NCBI GenBank assembly: GCA_032164295.1
Contig: JAJHTX010000005.1
Coordinates: forward strand, 2,356,001-2,420,000
Length of the DNA: 64,000 nt
Source: Inonotus obliquus
Taxonomy: Eukaryota > Basidiomycota > Agaricomycetes > Hymenochaetales > Hymenochaetaceae
Direction: 5' to 3'
This document shows positions 55,461-64,000 of this stretch, one piece after another (the stretch's first letter is position 1; every line of letters starts with the position of its first letter). The position numbers were made by a program, and so were the translations under genes. The notes below the pieces were generated by a model. It ran no database searches, was not told where the DNA came from, and saw only the letters and a program-made list of their open reading frames with translations.

Positions 55461-56040
55461 CTACCTGGGTGCAAGCGAGGAAAGCTTGAGGGCTTGCTGA
55501 AGCTCGGGCTTCCACTGCAGGCGCTTGATCGCCTCGGCGAAGTCGACCCACTCGCGTCGACGTTCGCGTTTTTCGAGCCAGTCGCTTTCAAGCGAAATCG
55601 TATCAAGTTCATAAAAATGATACGTCGCTGATGTGCCGTTTATTGTAGTAACATATTTTGTGATCGTGCCATGCACGCCCGCTGTTCATGAAGGAGAGAA
55701 GCGGCGAAGAGCGTGAGAGGGCTGGGGACGAGCAAAGAAGCAAAGGTGAGACCTTCTTCCAAAGCTTCACGCGACGCTGCTGCTTCCAATGTTCCGTCAC
55801 TCGTTTCCCAACCTCCTTTGGGTACTAACGGCGCAGGTTTCGGGGAGAAAACATCCAGTAAAGATAGTACAATGAATTGCATTAGATTTATATCTGGGAC
55901 ACGAAAATAAAATCAAGTCACTCACAGACCCAGTTGTCCGTGTGTTTCCGGCTTGTGACGACTAATACTTTTCCTGTGGGCCTCCAAATTGGGATGGCAC
56001 AACAGACGGTCCGAGGCGTTGATCTATTTTTATTGCTCAT
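55461..56040 (-). CDS. Nudix hydrolase, diphosphoinositol polyphosphate phosphohydrolase-like (135 aa)
   Basis: Three exons on the - strand: 55926-56040, 55753-55824 and 55461-55681, with introns of 101 and 71 nt. Starts MSNKNRSTPRT at 56040. Joining exons 1 and 2 gives NWVLPKGGWE, a hallmark of the yeast Ddp1/Aps1 group that removes the beta-phosphate of inositol pyrophosphates and cleaves diadenosine polyphosphates. The Nudix box follows (GGWETSDGTLEAAASREALEEAGV), with REALEEAG across the second junction. The C-terminal half has YHFYELDTI, REWVDFAEAI and a WKPELQQAL helix, as in the family. The early Glu of the Nudix consensus is replaced by Gly, as is seen to vary in this group. Cytosolic or nuclear. 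Confidence 0.9.
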
Positions 56041-56951
56041 AACGGGCAGCGGGTGGATCGGGGAGTAGAATAGAAGTTGAGAAGTTCTGAGGAAAAGTTG
56101 CACTGTACGAGCCACGCGGTGAACGCTCAGACCGAGGTAATTAGAACACCTTCATAAACAAAAGGGCGCTGATGCAAGTTGATGTAAATGCAAGAGAGAA
56201 ATCCGAGACAGCTCTTGACGTGTCCGTGGTCGCCTGGTCGCCTAGCACTTGGCACGCTTTGCGTCCTCGAGGCCTGTTTGTATACGGCGCCGCACGGGGG
56301 GAAAGGATCCTCTTTCTTCTTCTATTCTTCTCTGGTAGACGCGCTGGATGACGGCAAGTGGAGAAGCGTACTGCGCGCGTCAGTAAGCAGACTGGCTGTG
56401 TTTGGTGGCTAGACGCACGAAGGAGTGTTTTGCGGCAAGTTTTATACGAAACGGTGCAGAAGAAGCTGGGTGAGATGGGGGGAAGTGGGAAGACGGCGAG
56501 GAGGTGGCAGGGGAGGGAGAGAGTAACTGCCGTTTAGATAGGAAGGGAGACAAGGGCCAAGTCACGGTTCGCAGAAATTTCAGGTGGCTACTACCTCATT
56601 TCGGCAGTCAATGATGAGTCAGCATCACGTGCAGACAGAATACACCAATTAGGAAGCTCAATCCACGCACGTTCTTTCACTTCGATGCCCTGTCCCTTTT
56701 TCCGATTATCTTTTTCCCGCCGTCCACCACACGCCCATCACTCGAGGCTTATTCTATTTTGTTCCCATGAAAGCGGTGTACAATATAATAATAAAAAAAG
56801 AGCAGAGCAGATATTAATCAACTACTGTCCAAAACATTATTGAACAGGTCCAATTTCCCCTACTAAGCCTTGTGTTCTCATTCATTCCATCTTTACGCGC
56901 GGCGTGAGGTCAACTGTCAATGAGTATCCAAACTGAAATGCATCTGAACAC
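56041..56951. other. Intergenic between the Nudix and ZIP genes
   Basis: Promoter of the Nudix gene (- strand) and 3' flank of the ZIP transporter. The right part is AT-rich. A 74-codon frame at 56188-56412 is not convincing. No other feature is seen. Confidence 0.45.
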
Positions 56952-59293
56952 TCACGCGACCAGGAACATGCACGCTACACCAAACGCCATGGCTGCGAAC
57001 TGAATGGTTTAGAAAGCAGATACGTTAATGTCGGCCTCGCCTAAATTGGAGACGGAAAGACCCGTACCTCTCGTAAAGCCTGCTTGACACTTTTGCTTTC
57101 CTGAAGGAGCCTGATTTGGTCCTATCCCTCAGACGTGGACTTATCATGATAGTTAATAGCGGCGTACGTGGGCAAGACGGCAACAGCTCCAATGTACATG
57201 AAACCTCCGGCTACAAACGGAATTACCTGATCAATTCAAAGTCAGTATCTGTTGGTTACGGGACATATGCAATACCGCAACCACAACGATTGAGGTCGAA
57301 GAATAGGTCAATATAAACAGATACAAACGGCGACTTACTAAATCTGCAAGCTGCACGCTTGTTCCCAGTAAGCCCAGGGCATTTTGCCTGACCGCGGCGG
57401 CGAGATTATTCGGCATGGTCATCGCATGCCCTTCGGCGCTTGAAGCCGACAGATTGTGTATCGCGATGCCCATGAACGTGCTTCAGTAGTAGAGTTCGGG
57501 TGGATGGGATAAGTTGCGGGTGAACATCAAGATATGAGCCCAGGAAAGCATCACACGCGGTAGTCAGTCTCCGCGAGCTCGGATAGGACAAACTAGACTT
57601 CTACGAAGTGCTCACCCAATCTACCATAACCCAGGACACAGTGGACCCAATTTGCACGAGGAGGGTACGAAAAATCAGCATCATGGGAGCTAGATACAAT
57701 AGGGCAATGCTCACAAAAGCTCCGATTGCCGTGATATACTGGCTTTGCATCGCCTGACGTTTTGAGAATCCAGAACGCACAAGGATGGAATAATCAGCTA
57801 TCTCGTGCGGAATCTCATGAGCGAAGCAAGCTAGGGTGGTCGTGGCACCGATAAGAGGCGAAGAGTAGAAGGAAGCTGCCATTCTGTGCTCGCATATAGC
57901 GAGTGGGACATGAGGGCGAGGGGCGAGAGAAGCAAGAGGAGAAGGTCGAAGTCGTTAGCCGGCGGATTTAATTTATGTGAGCGGAGCAAACGTGCATATC
58001 GCAGACCGACGCAAAATCCAAAAAAAAAGAAGACATCTGGACATCAATAGCTTAACGGCCAATCATGAAAGAAAATTTACGCACGCAAGACCATCTGTTC
58101 TTTATTTTCGGAGAAAAGAACCGTTAACTCAAAGTTATCTATTCGCAGGAGTGGCGAGAAGTACCTACATGTTGTGAACGAAATCGCCGAAAAGGTTTAG
58201 GTAGGCTGAAAGTTTCGATGGCCCTGTTGTTTGCTTTTCTTGGTGCGCATCTTCTGTTTCACGTACTGCACCCCCGTTTACGATAGTGGTTTCGCCCGAA
58301 CGTAACCTCAGACCACTTTTATCCGATGAGGAAACACTTGTACTCGTGCCATTGCTCAGTTCAGTAGCGACGTGTGAGTGGGAATGGGAATGAGAGTGGC
58401 TGACTTCTTCTTCACCGCCTAGAACTCGAAGCGTCTTCTCCATGATAAAAAAGGCAGCAAACCCGATAAATATCCCCAACCTACAGGATTAAGTATTGAT
58501 AAAGTCGGCACTTGTAAGAGGATATCAAATGAGAATGAGGCCCACCCAACGAGTATGTTCCGCTTTTCTTCAACCATGACGAAATGAACACCTGGATCCT
58601 GATGTTCGCCCATGAAGGAATGAGGGACAAGATGCAGGAAGACGTCTGATAACAATCCTCCGGTCTTACAAGTCGTGTAAGTTAGCACACTCATGGTATT
58701 CCTACGGAGTGTTACTCACAGCGAATGCGGTCATGGTATTGAGGGTATCAGGATTTATTTGAGATGGTATAACTGCGAGGATAAAGTTCGGAACACTAGA
58801 TGTTATCCGAATTTAAGATCGATCACGGTAGTAAGGACTGGATGGGCTCACGAGCTGATGTAAAATGTCCCCAGTACTTTGAAGAATTAGAAACTTCATC
58901 AAAACGACAGGTATCAGAATTACTCACTAGCGTTCCACCCAGCACTCTCAAAAGGAAACAAAACCGCAAATACCCTGCGCATTACTGGTGACCCGCCCGC
59001 CTCTACATCTTCCCTGATGGCACTCAGAGTTTTTACCACCTCACATCGCTGTACGTCGGAGATCTATATACATATTGAGTATGATCAGACAGTGGCACGC
59101 GTCTCAAAGGTAACGCGTAGAGAAGACGCGATTGGTCCACGTGATGGAACGGAGGGAGAAGACTTACCGTAATGAGTGCATCCGTATTTACACTCGAAGA
59201 TTCCGTCTTCCATGCTGCCGTCGCGATGCAGAGGCTGCAGATAGCCAAAGTAACAAGTATACTCTTCCGAACGGACAGTTTGAAGGGCGACAT
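56952..59293 (-). CDS. KE4/ZIP7-type zinc transporter (424 aa)
   Basis: ER/Golgi ZIP transporter that releases zinc into the cytosol (SLC39A7, yeast Yke4). Thirteen exons on the - strand: 59168-59293, 58928-59063, 58852-58876, 58720-58795, 58546-58664, 58169-58480, 58085-58099, 57715-57883, 57616-57620, 57339-57480, 57168-57226, 57068-57110 and 56952-56999. Three exons are minute (25, 15 and 5 nt); all phases fit. Signal peptide at 1-27, then the KE4 block INPDTLNTMTAFATGGLLSDVFLHLVPHSF, a His-rich loop (SHSHSHSHSH, 188-197), HNITDGLA (263-270, restored by the 15-nt exon), the zinc-site HEIPHE (292-297), and GAFIGTFMGIAIHN (restored by the 5-nt exon). An in-frame TAG at about 57120 lies within an intron (57111-57167) whose removal gives LPTLLQESKS. 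Confidence 0.93.
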
Positions 59294-59703
59294 GTTACTG
59301 GACGGTGATGAAGGAGATGAGATGGTGCGCTCACTGCAAGGTCCCGATAGCGCTGATCACTTATGTAATGCGTATCAGAGTATCCGCCTAAACGGTCCGT
59401 TCAATGCGAAGAAACAAAGGTTAGTACTCTTGACGCTATGTTTGGTATGTCTCATGCAAGGACATCGGTGCAATATACTGGCCCCATATACCGCACGGTT
59501 TATACTCAAAGCTTGCTTCGCAGGATGAAAAGAGGCTGATTCGGACGATGGCACGTGGTCGTTTTCGTATTGTTCAATTCAAGCGGCGTCCGGAAATTGC
59601 GTCGACGTAAGTTCTTGTTCTGCGAGGTAGACACTATCACGGTATTCAACACGCTAGCCAGTCACGCCAGGTGTGGGCAGAACTTTCATACCACAATATT
59701 GGT
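59294..59703. other. Intergenic between ZIP and ASA1 genes
   Basis: Promoter of the ZIP gene (- strand) and 3' flank of ASA1. No gene is seen; the frame at 59172-59528 on the + strand overlaps the ZIP first exon and is its shadow. Confidence 0.45.
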
Positions 59704-61205
59704 TTATCGCGCCGCTTTATGGAAGTCTATCAATTCCCAGATAGCTACGCGATGGTCTTGAGCACCAGAAGCAATCCATCGACTCCTTTTCTCTTTCTCA
59801 TCTTCCGTCAATTCATCATCGTCACTGCCGTCTCCAGCCGTTCTCGGTTCATTCCACGTATGCTCAGTACGGGGCAATGAATGAGCGAATGCGAGTGCCT
59901 GACAGTTCTTCGAGTGGTAGGAAAGAGTGCCAAGCGACTTGAAAGACTTCGTGGAGAATAGACGTATTCTGGACAACGGTCAGTCCCGCCAAATACAAGC
60001 TGATTGTACAATCCCACCTTCCATCCCAGCCTCCGACGGCACATACGCGACCATCAGAACGGAGGGCAATGCTACCGCTGCCGGCCTGCTTTATCCTATG
60101 TTTCGTGAAACGGGGCTCATCTGAGTCCTGCAATTAAGCATATGAACAGAATATACCCCATGAGACATGTAGAGGCTTACACCTAAATTATAACGAATAA
60201 TCGTTGGATCGGCCGAGGTCGTCAATGCAAAGGTGCAATCAGGGGATACGGACATTGCCATTACTTCGGGATGTGAGTGTATGCACTCTGGGTTGGTCAG
60301 AAAACGCACTGGATTCTGTATGCTGCCTTGTCTTCCAGAGGCACTCCCAACCTCGCCCTTCAACGGTCTTCTCTGCTTCAGAAGTGCATCGGCGCAAGGC
60401 AACCTCTCCGCTTTCATAAGCTGAAAGCAGATGGTGTTTATCAGACTTCACGAAGAGATGCAATGCCATCAGAATGCCTAATGGTCATCTTAGACACCCA
60501 GAACTCTACAGGAAGTATGAGTATGCTCATACCCGTCTTCGCATTGCCTCGTCCGTCATTGTCAACTTGCCAGCTTCTCGTACCAATTTCCGGGGCCTCC
60601 AGCTTCCCAATTGCAGCATGTACTCTTGAACAGGATGGGAGCTCCCAGACATCTGCCTTAAATTCAATCAGGGCATCCCGCCAGTAAGTTGGGGATGAGT
60701 GATTACCAGAGAGGATTCGATGAGATTCGGAATCGCAATTAGCGCGCTCTCCTCCGAAGATGACGATGGGCCTATCCCAGCGATAGAACACGGTAACAGT
60801 GAGAAACGGCAGAAATTTAATGCATTCACGGTTAGAGAGTAGAATAGCCCAGGTGTAGGTAGTTCTGGGCTGGAAGCAACTGTGCCGAGTGCAGGAGGTG
60901 CAAGTACGCGGTGCCAGACATGCAGCTTGTTATCCCGACCATGTCTACCCGGCCGTTAGTCTCAATAGGATACCATTGGTAAATTGCACATACGTGATGA
61001 TATTCGATGACCACTCCTGCACGCCGAGTATACCCTCTGCATGAGCCTTCCACATCGCGATGGACCGCAATGTGCGTGTGGAAGTGACGACCACGTTGCC
61101 CGAGTTGTCTCCGGAGTACAGCCGCTCATTGTCAGTAGAGAAGGAAATATTGGTGACGTGCGCCGCGTGAACACGAAGAATATGTGATGGCGAAGGAGCC
61201 TGCAT
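59704..61205 (-). CDS. ASA1: ASTRA-associated protein 1, WD40 repeat protein (396 aa), intact copy
   Basis: WD40 propeller subunit associated with the ASTRA (Tel2-Tti1-Tti2 chaperone/TRRAP) assembly; nuclear in yeast. Seven exons on the - strand: 60994-61205, 60707-60944, 60533-60656, 60310-60477, 60183-60263, 60018-60120 and 59704-59968; introns are 46-62 nt. It starts PSHILRVHAAHVTNISFSTDNERLYSGDNSGNVVV, followed by WKAHAEGILGVQEW, HGRDNKLHVWHRVL, KTGILMALHLF, SAYESGEVAL, MAMSVSPDCTFALTTSADPTIIRYNL and a last repeat RSRWIASGAQDHRVAIWELIDF. Length and repeat pattern match fungal Asa1. The 5' four exons lie inside the right arm of the inverted duplication, the rest outside; the left-arm copy is a pseudogene. 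Confidence 0.92.
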
Positions 61206-61366
61206 AGTCGTGCTCGATGTCGATGTCGATGGTCAATCCAACTGTCATCAACGACCGCGAGTCGACTGGAAATGGCAAGCGCTTCGTTCGTTCGCTCCCA
61301 CCATATCGTCAAGTACAATAGTATCAATAAACGCCATGAGAACACGTCTCTTTCTGGTCTGCGACG

Positions 61367-62367
61367 ATGAAGGATGGCACCAGTGCGAAATATGCGCCGC
61401 TCGCTGTGCGGGATGTCGATGAGCAGGCATCACCGATAGACAATGAACGTGAGCAACTCAGTTTCCTCTCTCTATCATCCTTCTGACCTTGGGCACAGAC
61501 CACATCGTGTTCCCCAACGAATCTCCTGCATTGAAGCGTTTGCTCATCGTCACTGTTATTGCCTCGCTATTGTGCTCTACGGCCTCTATCATCTTCCTCA
61601 TCCTCAACGCCCAAGCACAATGGCAACTTCACCATCTTATGGGAGGCCTCGTCTTACAAAACGGTGGGCAGAATGAACGACCAGATCCCGGCCTACTCGA
61701 GCGTCCCAGCACGTACATTGGCTTGGATAAGCTGCCACCCGAGCTGCAGCACTCGGCTCTTCCTCACACCCTGGACGTCTTCCCACCACTTTTCCAGCCT
61801 GTAGACCATATCCATCGACATTACGTCTTCCCCTCAGATGGTCATGCAAGATTCACCTTCAACGGACGGGTTTCACCAGGGGACCACCGTGTTCTTCTGA
61901 CCGACCATGTACGCTCTCTCCTTCATTACAGTTAGACCTGACTGAGAAAAACATAGATATCAATGGTTGCTCAATTCCGAGTTCATGACTATGGCATGGA
62001 GCGATGCAGAGTCGTTTCATCTATACCTAGCTGGGAGCTCTTGCAGTCGCGAAATCAAACATTGCACCTCGCAGGCGACACGACTCGCATCGAAGTATGG
62101 AATCTGGTTTCGAGTGGAGAACTTGACGAACGAACGCTTTCCTGGGAAGCAAAGCCGCCTCGCAAAGAACTTGTAACTACTCTTACTGTTGCAGAAAACT
62201 CCACCCATAATTCCGACGAGTTCTGGTGCGGACCGTCTGGTAGCCTGCAGACCATTGAGCTTCTCTGCACTGGTGTGGGCTGTTTCATCGAGCTTTGGCA
62301 GGACATTTACTTCCAGCCTCGCTTTGGTTGGTCCCAAAGAGTTACGTTTCCTTGCAGCTGCAACTAA
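61367..62367 (+). CDS. Gene C, right copy (300 aa)
   Basis: Same structure as the left copy: exons 61367-61448, 61499-61908 and 61957-62367, identical intron lengths (50 and 48 nt), intact frame. It differs from the left copy at only a handful of residues (for example Gln to Arg in the N-terminal tail, Pro to His at residue 29, Asp to Val and Met to Thr in the C-terminal half). One membrane helix at 42-62. The keeping of an open frame in both copies, with few changes, suggests that either the duplication is recent or both copies are maintained. Function unknown. Confidence 0.8.
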
Positions 62368-62489
62368 TCAACCTTACAGGCATTTACATTCAACAATCAC
62401 CTTCCATATAACCAACATTCATTTCATCTTCTAGCGTATGTCTTTTGTCCATCAGAGAATGAAAATTCGCCTCGTGCCCATGTCTACTG

Positions 62490-63156
62490 TCAATCTACAG
62501 CCACGCCGTCCTTCACCGTCTCCCAGTATTCCGACCATCGTGCAAAATTCTCGTTCACAATGTCATACACCACCGACCAATCACGACACGAATGCGTAAC
62601 CCCCACACCCGTCGCCTCGTTCCCCCTGTTCGCCTCGTCATAATCCTCCGGTTCGAGTGTCAAATCCGCCCCACATAGAACCATCTGACGAATGTAGTTC
62701 ATGCAATGCTGCAAGTGCGGGATCGTCGCAACGGGGTCGTCTGGATTGTCAAGTGCACGACGCATCTTCTCGATGCAGTGAAGTTGGTGGAACATCGACA
62801 CACAGAGGATACGTCGACCCGCTCCTAAGCGGACGAAGCCGAATCCGTTTGGGTAGACTCGACTCCAAGCGGTGCCGGCGTTTGGGCCATGGATAGGGAA
62901 GTCTGCTGTGTTGTTCGCGAAGGTATAGTTGATGAGTGGGAGAGGTCGATCGAGTGGGAGCACCTCAGGGAAGTCGTTGCCAGTGTAGCCTAGTCATATT
63001 AGCTATTCATTGTAATTTAGGCTGAATGGTACCCACTGTACGTCTTTGCTCTTCGTAGTGCGCTGAACTCTCCGAACCTCTTCACAATGATTATGAGATT
63101 GAGAAGTGATAGTACCAGGAGTGCCGCGCGATGGTTGGTAGCAGCCTGTCCTTCAT
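62490..63156 (-). pseudogene. UstYa-family gene B, right copy, frameshifted in exon 1
   Basis: Exon 2 (62490-62989) encodes exactly the same 157-residue C-terminal stretch as the left copy, including both HxxHC motifs. Exon 1 (63037-63156) is 120 nt, against 118 in the left copy. The extra two bases (GCCGCGCG for GCCGCG near 63123-63130, + strand) shift the frame after about 10 codons and run into a stop after 21, so the membrane anchor is not joined to the catalytic part. No alternative ATG in the right frame is seen nearby. The splice sites are kept. Either this copy is newly dead or an unannotated start is used. Confidence 0.8.
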
Positions 63157-63377
63157 GACTGCCAGGTGAGAGAAACGAAGTAACAATTAGATCTCCGCAT
63201 GAGTAAAATGGTATTCACAGACCTCAAGGCTCGGTGTCAGAGCAAGATTCGCATCGAGAAGTGATAGATTACCCGAGTTGGTAGGACAATACGGATATAT
63301 TTCCCACTCAGCAGTGATTGATTCCCTTGTCCTTTTGTCTGTATACTTCTCTTGGGCTACCTTCGCTTGCAACCATC

Positions 63378-64000
63378 ATGTATACGGTGAAGGACTACGA
63401 TGCCAAAGGCATCTTCAATCTGAGACTGGCTGTCATCGTACTCGCCGTACTGACTGGAATCAATATTATACTCCCCGTTTTCATTTCTGCGCCTCCCGTG
63501 ATACTCGCGGATGCCGATGCAGTGCGAAAAGAGTCAGTACAGGGTGAGTAGTCAGCCTGCATTCTTGGAGTGTTTTAAGATTTATATTCCAGGCGAGGAA
63601 GCTCACCCGTTCGAATGGGAGTTATCTCTCAAACAAGTCGCACTCACAGTCGAGGACTCGGTCAATTTCCGAATCGACACGACCGAAGGCGCCGAACAAT
63701 GGCGTGCTATTCGACCACCAGGTAACGGCTACATCACCCTCGGAGAAGGATCAGACAAGCACCGATATCGTCTCGCGATGTTCCATGCACTCGATTGTCT
63801 CGATCTAATTCGCCGGAACGTCCTGCAGAGAAAAGCAGACAGGGAAACACCAGCATCACCCGAAGCACATTTCTGCTTGGATTATCTCAGGCAGACGATC
63901 CAGTGTCGATCGGACATCCAGCTGGAGCAAGTGCGAAGCGAATATGGTCCGAAATCTGTTCAGCCGTTCGTCACCCATACGAATTGTCGGGATTGGTCGA
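63378..64000 (+). CDS. UstYa-family (DUF3328) protein A, right copy, cut by the window end
   Basis: Exon 1 63378-63543 and exon 2 from 63593 (49-nt intron), open to the last base. It matches the left copy with a few changes (Val for Ala near the exon 2 start, an RPPG for QLPG change, LIRR for IIRQ, ADRET for ADKET). The altered motifs HALDC and EAHFC are the same as in the left copy, so the loss of the HxxHC histidines came before the duplication. The last 12 or so codons are missing because of the window edge. Confidence 0.85.

Larger units (their letters stand above)
60405..64000. repeat. Right arm of large inverted duplication (runs off the window)
   Basis: Inverted match to 27754-31648. 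It contains the first exons of ASA1 (intact), gene C (intact), UstYa B (frameshifted) and UstYa A (cut by the window edge). The distance between the inner ends of the two arms is about 28.8 kb. Confidence 0.93.

Noticed and set aside
57110..57226. In-frame TAG that would truncate the ZIP transporter
   Set aside because: An intron (57111-57167, donor GTACGC, branch-like CTATTAAC, acceptor ATCAG) removes the stop and restores the conserved LPTLL...KQALRE stretch.

Overview
The window is nuclear DNA of a filamentous basidiomycete, most probably an Agaricomycete. Genes are close together on both strands and are cut by many 46-110 nt GT-AG introns. The 5S rRNA gene matches the basidiomycete type and stands alone rather than in an rDNA unit. 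The gene set (GH115 glucuronidase, UstYa-family genes, phosphoketolase with acetate kinase, basidiomycete-type single-pass membrane proteins) fits a mushroom-forming or wood/litter-decay fungus. Spliced models were built here by joining open frames across splice sites, checked for codon phase and guided by known family motifs; exon limits are given in each entry.

Left part (1-23.4 kb): an acidic hypothetical gene, trehalose-6-phosphate synthase (tps1), an unknown gene, ribosomal stalk protein P0, a mitochondrially targeted PPR-like helical-repeat protein, a single-pass membrane protein, a C3HC zinc-finger (Rsm1/NIPA-type) protein, a 5S rRNA gene, a small secreted hydrophobic protein, a 3.8 kb stretch without a gene I can support, and one short hypothetical gene. 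Then comes a 21-exon GH115 alpha-glucuronidase gene (23.5-27.6 kb).

Centre and right part: a block with two UstYa-family (DUF3328) genes in head-to-head orientation, a single-pass membrane protein (here called gene C) and a WD40 ASTRA-associated protein (ASA1) gene lies at 27.75-31.65 kb. It recurs in inverted orientation at 60.4-64.0 kb and runs off the window. The two arms have decayed in complementary ways: ASA1 is broken in the left arm and one UstYa gene is frameshifted in the right arm. A further fused relic of gene C and a UstYa gene lies just inside the left arm. Between the arms are RFC5 clamp-loader subunit, an HD-domain hydrolase, an unknown protein made of two tandem modules (introns duplicated too) with a five-copy repeat upstream, a gutted DEAD-box helicase pseudogene, a second single-pass membrane protein, a divergent acetate kinase / phosphoketolase pair (a complete route from xylulose-5-P to acetate), a Bsd2/Ndfip-like protein, the small-RNA methyltransferase HEN1, V-ATPase subunit e, a bHLH factor, a Nudix diphosphoinositol phosphatase and a KE4/ZIP7 zinc transporter with a 5-nt microexon.

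The best candidate for an undescribed system is the UstYa A / UstYa B / gene C block: an oxidase with both HxxHC motifs intact beside a paralogue that has lost both, sharing a 221-bp promoter, duplicated together with a membrane protein of unknown function. No precursor peptide or other biosynthetic core gene is visible; the sequence beyond position 64000 is where one could still be.
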